The notes beneath the pieces are model-generated. The model ran no database searches and had not been told where the DNA came from. It saw nothing but the letters and a program-made list of their open reading frames with translations. From Micavibrio sp. TMED2 (GTDB taxonomy: Bacteria; Pseudomonadota; Alphaproteobacteria; TMED2), in the NCBI GenBank assembly GCA_002168225.1, contig NHBH01000005.1:32787-96786 (forward strand): a stretch of 64,000 nt of DNA, written 5' to 3'. This document shows, piece after piece, positions 33,294-42,504 of this stretch (position 1 is its first letter; the number at the start of each line of letters is the position of its first letter). The translations under genes were made by a program, and so were the position numbers.

Positions 33294-35546
33294 TTAGAGA
33301 AAGAGCACGTCATCGAGATCGGTCACACCCATCAGGGTCAGCGTGCTGCCATCCGCTGAGGTCAGCACCAGACCAGTCTCGATCACACTGACCTGTGAAG
33401 CAGCAGAGAAGGCACCGCCAGCGATCACGTCGCCTTGGTCTCTCTGGTAATCGACAATAACGTCATCGCCTTCCATGGCCCGGATGATATAGACATCGGC
33501 ACCACCAAGCCCGACAAACATGTCATTACCGGCACCACCGGTCAGAATGTCATCACCGTTCCCGGCAATCAGGGTGTCATCGCCCTTGTTGCCAAGCAGC
33601 TGGTCATTACCATCCTCACCATAGAGGGCATCATTGCCCTGCCCACCAAACAGCACATCATCCGCGACACCGCCGAACAACGTATCCTCGGACTGGTTGC
33701 CATAGAGGACGTCATTGTCCTTGCCACCATAGAGCTGATCATTGCCGCGATTACCGAACAGCAGGTCGAACCCGGTATTGCCCTCGATATAGTCATCGCC
33801 CTGCCCACCGAACAAGCTGTCCTCACCGGCACCGCCGGTCAGGGTATCATTGTCCAGATTGCCGAAGATTGCTTCGCTTACCGGCGAGCCATCAATACGG
33901 TCGTGACCTGCGCCACCGAAGACCTCACGATCCAGAATACCAAGCTGAATGGCATCGTCGCCTTCCGATGGCACGGTTGAGACGTCATCCTCCTCGGTCG
34001 GGTCATCTTCTGCGGCAAGTACAAATTCAACCGCGCCCATATCAACCGCCACGCCAACGATCCGGGCAGCACCAAGCGCATCAATCAGCGGCAACATCAC
34101 CCCATCGGGCAAGGTTGCGGTACCGGCATCAATCAACGGACTGCCCGGCAACAATGCAATGGTCGGCACCGGTCCGCCATTGTCCTGCAATGGCCCCAAC
34201 ATCGGATCGGGGGTGCCAGGGATCAAATCATTGCTGAAGAAGCTCGATGGATCATAATCAACCGCCAGAATATTGGCATTATCATCATCCATAATCAGAC
34301 GGACAAGAGCACCGTCCATGTCATCAAGAGAATAGAAATAGTTGTTCTTGAAAACCGGAACAGATGCCGTCGGATAAGAAGGAAAAACACCTGAACCGCC
34401 GGTAAAATCCGGATAGCGAATAGAGGCCGTCGCATACCCCTGTGCAATTGGAACCGTCTGGAAGAATACCGAGTTGACAAGAGCAACCGCGCTATCTTGA
34501 TCGGCATACCATACAAGATCGTTATGACCACCCTCGAATGCACGATTATCAAGAAATACCGAGTTTAAAATCTGCCCATCAGTTGAAGTCCACGGGACAT
34601 CAGAGATATACAGGGCTCCGAGACCAGCAGTGTCAGGCTCGCCATTTCCGGAACTGTTGGCAACAAAGAAGCTGTTAATGATCTGAACATCACTTGCACT
34701 AACCTCTGCCCCACCACCATTTATATCAGCGGAATTTCCCAAAAACAGAGAAGAAGATACGGAAACTGAACTGGCGCGTTCAACGAACAGAGCACCGCCA
34801 TCTCCGGCCGAACTATTATTCTGAAAGATCGTAGAGACAATCTCCACGTCATATGAATAGGAAACTATCGCACCGCCAATATAGGATTCATTTCCTTCAA
34901 ACACAGAATCTGAAACAACCAGACTTGCATAATCAACATATATCGCACCACCACCACTATCATACCCGTTGCCTTCGCCCGCACCGTTGTTGGAAAAAGT
35001 GGTATTATCAATCCTGAGAGTGTCGCCAAACATCAAAGATATGGCACCACCACCATGATCGGCATAATTATCGGAAAAGGCGGAGTTCTGAATTTCAACA
35101 TCACCACCTGACAGCGTTGAATATATTGCCCCGCCCTTATTCGGAAACGCCTTACCGGTTTCGTTTATGACATTTGCATTCTGAAAGTTCAGGCCGTTCA
35201 GGTTCAGATCATAATCCGAGCCAAAAACATACAGAATGCGCGAACTGCCAGCCCCATCCAGCGATATGTCAGCAGACATATCATCATCAAGATCGCCATC
35301 AATGGTCAGCGCCTTATTGATGCCGAGTTCTGTTGCCACCTCACCACCGCTGACAACCCCATCACCGTTGGCATCGCCGAGCAGGATGGTCTGGCCGGAC
35401 AGGCTCGCATCGAATGTGATGGTATCGCCGGAATTTGCAAGGGCGATCGCCTCACGCAAGGACAGCCCCTGCCCATCGGTGCTGGCGGTGGTTTCACCGC
35501 CGTCAAAAGCCTCATCCGCCCGTGTCGTAACTGTCAGTATTGCCAA
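33294..35546 (-). CDS. RTX protein with right-handed beta-helix domain
   Basis: A 750-residue secreted protein without an N-terminal signal. Residues about 1-500 are a beta-helix: LSLREAIALANSGDTITFDA at the start, many N-S-x-F/N-T-x-F turns, and LLPGSPLIDAG near the end. Residues about 540-680 are calcium-binding repeats (GGAGEDSLFGGQGDDYI and YGNQSEDTLFGG types). The C-terminus (DVIVDYQRDQGDVIAG) ends in a hydrophobic motif, as in type I secretion substrates. TTG at 35546 is the likely start (GGGGGAAG just upstream). It probably serves as adhesin or matrix protein. No transporter genes adjoin. Confidence 0.85.
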   Translation of the reverse strand: MAILTVTTRADEAFDGGETTASTDGQGLSLREAIALANSGDTITFDASLSGQTILLGDANGDGVVSGGEVATELGINKALTIDGDLDDDMSADISLDGAGSSRILYVFGSDYDLNLNGLNFQNANVINETGKAFPNKGGAIYSTLSGGDVEIQNSAFSDNYADHGGGAISLMFGDTLRIDNTTFSNNGAGEGNGYDSGGGAIYVDYASLVVSDSVFEGNESYIGGAIVSYSYDVEIVSTIFQNNSSAGDGGALFVERASSVSVSSSLFLGNSADINGGGAEVSASDVQIINSFFVANSSGNGEPDTAGLGALYISDVPWTSTDGQILNSVFLDNRAFEGGHNDLVWYADQDSAVALVNSVFFQTVPIAQGYATASIRYPDFTGGSGVFPSYPTASVPVFKNNYFYSLDDMDGALVRLIMDDDNANILAVDYDPSSFFSNDLIPGTPDPMLGPLQDNGGPVPTIALLPGSPLIDAGTATLPDGVMLPLIDALGAARIVGVAVDMGAVEFVLAAEDDPTEEDDVSTVPSEGDDAIQLGILDREVFGGAGHDRIDGSPVSEAIFGNLDNDTLTGGAGEDSLFGGQGDDYIEGNTGFDLLFGNRGNDQLYGGKDNDVLYGNQSEDTLFGGVADDVLFGGQGNDALYGEDGNDQLLGNKGDDTLIAGNGDDILTGGAGNDMFVGLGGADVYIIRAMEGDDVIVDYQRDQGDVIAGGAFSAASQVSVIETGLVLTSADGSTLTLMGVTDLDDVLFL

Positions 35547-35620
35547 TGCTCTTCCCCCGCAGCATCAACCGATGGTTGCAAGGGTGACCTTAACGTAAAC
35601 AAAGCGGGGTATCCAGTCAG

Positions 35621-36250
35621 TTAGGCCCTTTTGGGAAACCCCGGATACAGAGCGGAATGGTCGGCGTCATGGCCCGGCATGCCGGGTTTGGTCAGCAGGC
35701 CTTTTTTCGGTGCGGCGAAGGAGCGGATTTCGCGCAGCGGATATTCGCGCCAGCCGAGGTTGAAGGCAGCCAGTTTCGGAAAAAAGCACATCTCCGAATA
35801 GGGCAGATGGTCATGTATCCACCAGGCCAGCGGTCGCCAGTCGCCGCTCTGCTCATACTGCGGGATGAACCATGGCACTACCACTGTCACCATGGCGCCC
35901 ATGCCGCCCTGCTCATCACGCAGATCCCAGATATGTCCGGCGACCGAAGCCTCGTTGCGGGCGCAGTTATAGCGGTTCTCATTGCAGAAACGATTGAGTG
36001 CCGGTGAGCGGTACCCGGAGCGGAGCGCAATCGGCCCGAAGGCACTGACCAGTGGTTCCAGCAGCTGTTCACAAAGCCCTGTGCCCGCCGCAATCGCCAG
36101 ATTGGGATCATCTGGAATATTGGCGATGCCGTGAATGGCCGCCACTTCCGAATAGAGGAAATCACGCAGGAAGAAATGGGTCGACAGCCGGACCCTGCTC
36201 AATTCCTCCAGCCCCTGAACCGATCCGGGCGCGCGACGTTTGCGGGACAT
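35621..36250 (-). CDS. Peptidase M15-like (D-Ala-D-Ala carboxypeptidase-type) protein
   Basis: A 209-residue protein. LSTHFFLRDFLYSEVAAIHGIANIPDDP and ALRSGYRSPALNRF match the start of the M15A-like family found in phage lysins and cell-wall enzymes. A later H-x-x-D (GHIWDL, about residue 108) might be part of the zinc site, but the full ligand set is not obvious, so activity is uncertain. The remainder (WWIHDHLPYSEMCFFPKLAAFNL) is not typical of lysins. It sits between an RTX gene and the paralogous pair at 36.3-38.0 kb on the same strand. Confidence 0.6.
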   Translation of the reverse strand: MSRKRRAPGSVQGLEELSRVRLSTHFFLRDFLYSEVAAIHGIANIPDDPNLAIAAGTGLCEQLLEPLVSAFGPIALRSGYRSPALNRFCNENRYNCARNEASVAGHIWDLRDEQGGMGAMVTVVVPWFIPQYEQSGDWRPLAWWIHDHLPYSEMCFFPKLAAFNLGWREYPLREIRSFAAPKKGLLTKPGMPGHDADHSALYPGFPKRA

Positions 36251-36267
36251 GGCCTGACCCTCCCGGA

Positions 36268-37317
36268 TCAGTCGAAGAAACCAGCGACCTCGAACCGGTC
36301 TTCGGCAGCTCGGCGGACATAGACGATCATCGGCTTGATCAACTCACCGCGCAGGAACACCAGATGGATATAGAAATCCTCTTCATCAAGCCCGAGCAGG
36401 TCCGCGCCACGATCACCGATATAAAACTCGCTCTCCCGCAGCTCGGCAATCCGCATGGTGGTGATCCCGATCAGCCGGTCATCCTTGCGATCATCGGCAA
36501 CCGGTAGTGGCGGGCCTGTGACCGGGTTTATCGGCCCCAGCATCTTGTTCAGATCGCGCTCATTATCGACCATGAAGTCATCGGCATAGAATGGCAGGCC
36601 GACAAGCAGACGTAGCCGCGGCTGATCCCGACGATAGAGGTAATCGATAAAGGAAACCGCCAGTGCCTGCGCCCGCAATGTCGGCGCGGTTGCATTCATG
36701 CCCAGATCACCGGCGAACAGCGCTGCCAGTTTTTCGAGATCACTGCCGCCGGCCATCTCGTCGGCATTCTGCTGCATCCTGATCGCCTGCTCGATGATGC
36801 TGTTCACATCACGTCCGCCCTCGGGCAGTTGCGGTATCGCCATTCCTTGGTTGGGGGCCTGCTGTCCGGGAGCTTGCGTCTGTGCCTGTGCTGGCGGCTT
36901 GGCCGGTGGTTCCTCGAACGGGGTCAGGCTTGACGGCAAATCAACCGGTTGTGGCGCTGGTCTTTGCGCTGCAGGCGCTGGTCTCTGTTCCGCAGGCGGT
37001 GGGGCCAGTGTCGATGGCAAGGTTGACGGCAGGGCCGGGCCTTGCGGTCGGGCGGGTGCTGCAATCGTTGGCGGCGCGATACCTTGCGCTTGCCCGGCTG
37101 GCGGACGGATGGCGGAGCCTTCGGATGATTTCTGGCGCAGCGCCTCCATCATCTCCTGCAGGTTGAGTGCGGGCGGACTGTTGAGCTGTACCGGCGCGGA
37201 TTGTGCCAGTACCGCATGGGGCAGGGCTGTCGCAAAACACATAATCGCAAGGCACAGCGCAGCCCGTGCGGAAACAGTTTTAAGTCCAGATACCAACAAC
37301 CTTGATCGCCCCATCAT
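36268..37317 (-). CDS. Secreted Pro-rich protein with a repeated domain, copy 1
   Basis: A 349-residue protein. It has a signal peptide (cleavage after HAVLA, about residue 38). A long Pro/Ala/Gln-rich linker spans about residues 40-160. The C-terminal domain is shared with the next gene: LRLLVGLPFYADDF, then DNERDLNK, DRLIGITTM and a terminal FEVAGFFD. The linker suggests attachment through the periplasm. The function is unknown. Its start lies inside the end of the upstream gene. Confidence 0.6.
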   Translation of the reverse strand: MMGRSRLLVSGLKTVSARAALCLAIMCFATALPHAVLAQSAPVQLNSPPALNLQEMMEALRQKSSEGSAIRPPAGQAQGIAPPTIAAPARPQGPALPSTLPSTLAPPPAEQRPAPAAQRPAPQPVDLPSSLTPFEEPPAKPPAQAQTQAPGQQAPNQGMAIPQLPEGGRDVNSIIEQAIRMQQNADEMAGGSDLEKLAALFAGDLGMNATAPTLRAQALAVSFIDYLYRRDQPRLRLLVGLPFYADDFMVDNERDLNKMLGPINPVTGPPLPVADDRKDDRLIGITTMRIAELRESEFYIGDRGADLLGLDEEDFYIHLVFLRGELIKPMIVYVRRAAEDRFEVAGFFD

Positions 37318-37954
37318 TCCAGCGCAGCAGATAATTCACCGCCTGCGCCACATTACCCGACGCCACGATGATACCCACGACAAAATCATCATCAACCAGC
37401 TCAATACCGGTCAGCCGATCGCCCTCATCCGGATCAAGTGTCCGGAATTCATCGATATTGGCAACCATCTGATAGATAAGCTTATACGGCTCGGCCTGCA
37501 TCAGTGCCGTTCCTTCGGCCACGATATGGCTGAACCAGAGCGCATCGAGATCACCCTCGTCCCGGCATACCTCGCCCTGAAACCGGAACGGATAGACAAT
37601 CAGGCGCTTCAACCCATCCACATCCCGGCGCAATACCGTTTCCATCAGGAAACGACCGGTATGGGCGGCGGCATGTTTCTTCGGGCTGCGGCGACCGGTG
37701 TCGCCTTCCATCGGCTTGGCGGCTTCCTCGCTCGGTATGTTGAAGGACAACATGATGTCGGTCAGCTCATCCGCCGCACGACGCCGACCGGCCACCGTCA
37801 GCAGAAAACGCTGGGCGCTCGAGACTTCATTCCGGGACATCCCCTCAACCGGGGACATGGCCGCATCCGGCGCATTGATATTACCGCTCTCGCCTGTCAT
37901 TGGTCCGTGCGTTTCAAGTAACCCATCATGGCCCATAAGCCGGGCCGTCAACAT
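37280..37954 (-). CDS. Hypothetical protein with the shared domain, copy 2
   Basis: A 224-residue protein. The C-terminal region resembles the downstream gene product: LKRLIVYPFRFQGEV, RDEGDLDALW, DRLTGIELVDDDF and an IKVVGIWT end. There is no signal peptide on this copy, so it may act in the cytoplasm or use another route. The two genes overlap by 38 bases. Confidence 0.6.
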   Translation of the reverse strand: MLTARLMGHDGLLETHGPMTGESGNINAPDAAMSPVEGMSRNEVSSAQRFLLTVAGRRRAADELTDIMLSFNIPSEEAAKPMEGDTGRRSPKKHAAAHTGRFLMETVLRRDVDGLKRLIVYPFRFQGEVCRDEGDLDALWFSHIVAEGTALMQAEPYKLIYQMVANIDEFRTLDPDEGDRLTGIELVDDDFVVGIIVASGNVAQAVNYLLRWNDGAIKVVGIWT

Positions 37955-38032
37955 TCTGATTTGTGACGTGAAATATGATCCCCGTCAAATGGATCAGCAG
38001 GATATGTCAGCGCGATGGATCAACCTGACGGT

Positions 38033-38686
38033 TCAGGCTGCGGGACGGCGGCGGGCGTCATGCGCGTTATCATAGAGCCGCGCATCATAGCGATGGCCGA
38101 TCTCCATATCGAGCAGGCCGAGACGACCACTGAGATAGAGCATCGCCCCACCACGTTCCTGCGGATATTTCGAGGACGCCAGTTTTTGGCTCTCGATGGC
38201 AATTTCCCTGGCAGCATTCAGGATCTGGTTGGTCCGGTGCTGGCCGAGTTCGGCAATCGTGAAACTCTCCATCCTGTGCCCTTCCTTCTTGAAGCGAAGG
38301 CCGGAGACCTGCCATTTGCCATCTTTGCCGGCAGCGGGATCACGAGTGAATTCCACGGCAACCGTATTGGCCAGCGGCTCAATGCTCAGTGAACCGCCCT
38401 CACGACCAAGGCTCTGGGAAAACATCAGGACAAACCGGTTGTCATTGTCCTCATCCGGCGCGAACCCGGAGACCGAGCCGCTGTAATGCTGGAACCGTTC
38501 GGTTTCGGAAACGAACAGCTCGCTGACCACACGCGGCTCCTCGCCCTTCGCACCCGGTCGGGTCATGCCATAGGCACGCAGAATATCGGTCACAGCATCA
38601 TGGCGCGCGGCCAGCATGTCATCGCCGCCATCGCGGTATCGCTTCAGGCCCTTTTTGACCATATCGACAAGTGAGTTTCCGCCCAT
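38033..38686 (-). CDS. Hypothetical protein, paralogue of the product of 39768-40385
   Basis: A 217-residue protein of unknown function. It starts SLVDMVKKGLKRYRDGGDDM. It shares several stretches with the gene at 39768: ILRAYG (ILAAFG there), a central NRFVLMFSQ, VEFTRDPAAGKDGKWQVSGL (LNFQRDEASNRWKLQDI there) and the FTI helix region. No signal peptide or membrane segment. Confidence 0.6.
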   Translation of the reverse strand: MGGNSLVDMVKKGLKRYRDGGDDMLAARHDAVTDILRAYGMTRPGAKGEEPRVVSELFVSETERFQHYSGSVSGFAPDEDNDNRFVLMFSQSLGREGGSLSIEPLANTVAVEFTRDPAAGKDGKWQVSGLRFKKEGHRMESFTIAELGQHRTNQILNAAREIAIESQKLASSKYPQERGGAMLYLSGRLGLLDMEIGHRYDARLYDNAHDARRRPAA

Positions 38687-38915
38687 GTTTTTATCTCTCT
38701 TCTTCGGGGCCAGCGGTCATAAAGCCGCCTGTCTGAGGAGACTAGACCCGGTGCAAGAAAGCATAAAAATCATTCCCGCCGCGACTACGGCAGGATGGTT
38801 AAATCAACAACCAGATTGTGAATGGGCTAAAGACGCATTGGTTTGGAGCAAACCACACCCGCGAACGGTATAAGGTGAGGAGAAAGGCATCGCACCGTCC
38901 CCTCACCTGTACATA

Positions 38916-39437
38916 TTACATGCCAGCCTTCACACCCGGTGCAGCTGGTTTAGCCTTGGGTGCCTGCGCCTCGCGGTAACGACTGACATCTGCAATTGCA
39001 CTGGCCTGTGCCTGTTCACCACCGATAGGCGGGATCGTATGGAATGATGCAGTCCAGTAGTTCTTGTGCGCATCAGCCATAGCCGTCTGCGCCTTGGGAT
39101 CAGCAAAAGCCTCACGATCCACAACAGTACCCTGCGCTGGACCACCAACCTCAAACTTCACACCGAAAATCGTGGATTCCTTTGGTGTCTGCAGGTTTGC
39201 CGCCATATCAGGCCAGCCGGCTTCGACAACCGCATCAACTGCCTTTTGTGTTGGCTTGTCACGACGTACGATCTCATGAACGACAGACTGATTATTCTCA
39301 TCCCTGGCGAATTTGATCGTCACATGCTCACGAGAGCTATCGCGCTTGTTATCCGCATCCCCATCATAGGCGCTGTAGGGTTCGCCGTCTTTATCGCGTG
39401 CCAGCGTCATAGTTCCGTGGATAGGCGTGTTAGGCAT
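38916..39437 (-). CDS. Hypothetical small protein
   Basis: A 173-residue, charged, soluble protein with no family recognised. HVTIKFARDENNQSVVHEIV is a beta-strand pair, and the last 30 residues (KAKPAAPGVKAG) are disordered. The ATG at 39437 is preceded by GGAG at a good distance; the ATG at 39476 lacks one. It lies between the two paralogues and may belong to the same group. Confidence 0.58.
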   Translation of the reverse strand: MPNTPIHGTMTLARDKDGEPYSAYDGDADNKRDSSREHVTIKFARDENNQSVVHEIVRRDKPTQKAVDAVVEAGWPDMAANLQTPKESTIFGVKFEVGGPAQGTVVDREAFADPKAQTAMADAHKNYWTASFHTIPPIGGEQAQASAIADVSRYREAQAPKAKPAAPGVKAGM

Positions 39438-39633
39438 GTTGAATACTCCGTGTGGCAAAGCCGCATTGGTTGACAATGTGAGTTGAGCACGGATCGAAGA
39501 AAGTTAAAACGTATTACATATAAAATAACCTATAAAAATTGCGTATAGCTCAAGCCGCCTCACAGCCCGAAGAGCTGAAGCATATAAGAGGCTGGCAGAA
39601 ATTCGAAAATACCAAAACGGCTCAAAAGAAGAG

Positions 39634-39710
39634 TGGTGTCCCCGGCGGGATTTGAACCCACGGCCCCGGGATTAGGAATCCCGTGCTCTATCCTGCTGAG
39701 CTACAGGGAC
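39634..39710 (-). tRNA. tRNA-Arg (anticodon CCT)
   Basis: On the minus strand: acceptor GTCCCTG with CGGGGAC, discriminator A and encoded CCA. The D-arm contains GTAGCTCAGCAGGATAGAGC. The anticodon loop is TTCCTAA (anticodon CCT) between CGGGA and TCCCG. The T-loop is GGTTCAAATCC. Confidence 0.95.
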
Positions 39711-39767
39711 AGACCGGTTATGGGGATACACCGGATCGGTCCGTAAAGCCAAGCGCCTGATAGCGGA

Positions 39768-40385
39768 TCAGGCGGCTGACTTCATTGGGGATGGCGCAGC
39801 ATCCGCTGGCCCAGGCTTGGTGGCACGAACGGCAGCGATATGCGTACCGGCAACCGAGTTCACCACAGCACCGAACCGGTTAAGTGCGGACAGGTCGCCA
39901 GCGGGTCCGAGGCGCGCAGCCTTGGCCACCAGCTGCTGGGCTGCCTGGCTCAACCGACCGAAATCGCGGGCGTTCAGATCGTCGCGGGTGATGGTGTAGG
40001 AGGCGGAATCCTCGAACCGGCGATAATCGATATCCTGCAGTTTCCAGCGATTGCTGGCCTCGTCACGCTGGAAGTTCAGCACCATGCGATCAAAGCCGTC
40101 CCGTTTGGTCAGATGCGAGGCCAGCTTGTAGATACCGTGGCTGATCTTGATCGAGAACTGGTCATCGCGTGAGGCCGGTTGCAGGGCCGAGGCCTCGCTG
40201 GTCGCGTTCACATCCGACATCCGCATCAGGCGGACAGGCTTGCCCGGCTCCGGTGCGCCACTGCGCACGCCGAATGCAGCGAGGATTGATGCGGTATCTT
40301 TGAAGCTCTTGTCGGCGAGGGTTTCCTGGCGGCCACCAAAGCGACCGGGGAGTGCCAGACCCATCAGGGTATTGAGTGCGGACAT
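39768..40385 (-). CDS. Hypothetical protein, paralogue of the product of 38033-38686
   Basis: A 205-residue protein. LNFQRDEASNRWKLQDIDYR and SYTITRDDLN align with the sister protein's VEFTRD...WQV and FTI segments, so the two form a small family. The ATG at 40385 starts MSALNTLMGLALPG; longer in-frame starts are unlikely. Function unknown. Confidence 0.6.
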   Translation of the reverse strand: MSALNTLMGLALPGRFGGRQETLADKSFKDTASILAAFGVRSGAPEPGKPVRLMRMSDVNATSEASALQPASRDDQFSIKISHGIYKLASHLTKRDGFDRMVLNFQRDEASNRWKLQDIDYRRFEDSASYTITRDDLNARDFGRLSQAAQQLVAKAARLGPAGDLSALNRFGAVVNSVAGTHIAAVRATKPGPADAAPSPMKSAA

Positions 40386-40620
40386 AGGGTACTGCCGTTC
40401 CTTGTCTCTCGCCGGCCGGCTGCCATTAGTCGGGAGGCGGGTTGGAGAAGACGTCGCTGGCCGGAACCAGCGGCAACACATTCGCGCACCCTAGCCATGA
40501 TGAAAGAAAGCGCCAGTGTTCAATCACGCATACCAGATGCGACAATCGCTCAAACGGCGCTGGCCAACGCCCGTCGATCACACTAAAGTCCGCGCAAATC
40601 CAACCATCAGCGCCGCATAT

Positions 40621-42474
40621 ATGTCCTCACCGCCACTGTTAAGCCTGCAAGATATTCACCTGTCCTTCGGTGGCCAGCCACTGTTTACCGGGGCGGATAT
40701 GTTTGTGCATGAGCGGGACCGAGTCGGCCTGATCGGGCGCAACGGCTCCGGCAAGTCGACCCTGATGAAAATCGCCGCCGGTCTGATCAAGCCGGATCAG
40801 GGCGACCGTTTCGTCCAGCCCGGCATCACCGTCCGCTATCTGGAACAGGCGCCCGACTTCAGCCATTTCGATACCACGCTCAAGGCGGTCGAGGACGGCC
40901 TCGCCGATGGCGACCTCGCGTTCAAGGCCCAGTTGCTGCTCGACCAGATGGGGCTGACCGGCAAGGAAGATCCGCGCCACCTCTCGGGCGGGGAAAGCCG
41001 CCGGGTGGCGCTCGCCCGGGCACTGGCCCCCGACCCCGATATCCTGCTGCTGGATGAGCCGACCAACCATCTCGATCTGCCGATGATCGACTGGCTCGAG
41101 GAAAGCCTGCGCGCGAGCAATACCGCCCTCGTCCTGATCAGCCACGACCGCCGCTTCCTCGAGGGACTGACCCGGCGGATGATCTGGCTCGACCGCGGCA
41201 CCAGCCGTACCCTCAATCAGGGGTTCAAGGCATTCGAGCAATGGCGCGATGAAGTGCTCGATGCGGAAGAGGCCGAACAGCATAAGCTGAAGAAAAAGAT
41301 CGAGGCCGAGGAACACTGGCTGCGCCACGGCGTCAGTGGTCGGCGCAAGCGCAATGTCCGCCGCCTCGGCCAACTGCATACCCTGCGCACCGAACGGGTC
41401 GAGCGCCGGGCCAAGCGGATACAGGATTACAAGCTGAATGTCGGCGAGGGTGACATATCCGGCCACCGGGTCATTCTCGCCCGCAACCTGACCAAGCGCT
41501 ATGGCGACCGCACCATCGTGCAGGGCTTCGACACCATGATCATGCGCGGCGACCGGGTGGCGCTCGTCGGCCCGAACGGTGCCGGCAAGACCACCCTGCT
41601 GAAGATGCTGACCGGTGAGATCGAGACCGATGAAGGCCGGGTCAAGCTCGGCACAAATCTGGAGGTTGTCTCCCTCGACCAGCAGCGCAAACTGCTCGAT
41701 CCGCGCCTGACCATTTATGAGACCCTGACCGAGGGACAGGGCGAGATGCTGCAGATCGGCGAAGAGAGCCGGCATGTCTATGGCTATATGAAGGACTTCC
41801 TGTTCCCGCCAAATATGGCACGCACACCTGTCTCCGCCCTGTCCGGCGGTGAGCGCGGACGCCTAGCCCTTGCCGTCGCCATGTCGCGCCGGTCAAACCT
41901 GCTGGTGCTGGACGAGCCGACCAACGATCTCGACCTCGAAACCCTCGACCTGCTTGAGGAAATGGTCTCGGCCTATGAGGGCACGGTTCTGCTGGTCAGC
42001 CACGACCGGGACTTCCTCGACCGTGCGGTCAGCAGCGTCATTGCCCCCGACCCGGTGGCCGCCGCCAAGGGCGAGATCGGTGTCTGGGCCGAATATGCCG
42101 GTGGTTATGCCGATATGCGCCGCCAACAGGACGCGGCACTGGCCCGCCTGCCGCAGAAATCGAGCGAGGCCGCACCGGCAAAGCCGAAAGTCAGTAGCAA
42201 GACAAAACCTACTGAAAAAAAAGCCGCGAAGGCCAAGCTGTCCTACAAGGACCAGTATGCCCTAGACACCCTGCCCGGCAAGATCGAGCAGTTGGAAGCG
42301 GAGATGGCAAAGCTGGAACAGGCACTGGCCGCCCCCGATGCCTTCACCAAAGACGCGGCGAAATTCCAGACCAACGCCAACCGCCTCGCCGCCCTGAAAT
42401 CAGAACGCGACGCCGCTGAGGAACAATGGCTGGAACTGGAAATGAAACGCGAGGAAATAGAGGCAACCGGCTGA
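40621..42474 (+). CDS. uup: ABC-F family ATPase (Uup-like)
   Basis: A 617-residue soluble ABC-F protein. It has two ATPase domains: Walker A GRNGSGKST near residue 40 with LSGGESRRVALARAL, and GPNGAGKTT near residue 320 with LSGGERGRLALAVAM. A linker lies between. The C-terminal coiled coil (LPGKIEQLEAEMAKLEQALA) is the Uup-type extension. These proteins act on the ribosome. The ATG at 40621 is the natural start; a longer frame from 40516 is less likely. Confidence 0.9.
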   Translation: MSSPPLLSLQDIHLSFGGQPLFTGADMFVHERDRVGLIGRNGSGKSTLMKIAAGLIKPDQGDRFVQPGITVRYLEQAPDFSHFDTTLKAVEDGLADGDLAFKAQLLLDQMGLTGKEDPRHLSGGESRRVALARALAPDPDILLLDEPTNHLDLPMIDWLEESLRASNTALVLISHDRRFLEGLTRRMIWLDRGTSRTLNQGFKAFEQWRDEVLDAEEAEQHKLKKKIEAEEHWLRHGVSGRRKRNVRRLGQLHTLRTERVERRAKRIQDYKLNVGEGDISGHRVILARNLTKRYGDRTIVQGFDTMIMRGDRVALVGPNGAGKTTLLKMLTGEIETDEGRVKLGTNLEVVSLDQQRKLLDPRLTIYETLTEGQGEMLQIGEESRHVYGYMKDFLFPPNMARTPVSALSGGERGRLALAVAMSRRSNLLVLDEPTNDLDLETLDLLEEMVSAYEGTVLLVSHDRDFLDRAVSSVIAPDPVAAAKGEIGVWAEYAGGYADMRRQQDAALARLPQKSSEAAPAKPKVSSKTKPTEKKAAKAKLSYKDQYALDTLPGKIEQLEAEMAKLEQALAAPDAFTKDAAKFQTNANRLAALKSERDAAEEQWLELEMKREEIEATG

Positions 42475-42504
42475 ATACCGGCTGCCTCTGATCCTGTTAC
42501 CCTT

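Noticed and set aside
33294..35546. Repetitive DNA of the RTX genes as a CRISPR or satellite array
   Set aside because: The repeats are codon-phased 9-residue calcium-binding units of a protein; unit sequences vary too much for a CRISPR array.
40639..41775. Leftward 378-codon frame opposite the ABC-F gene
   Set aside because: Shadow of a conserved ABC-F ATPase with both Walker motifs on the other strand.
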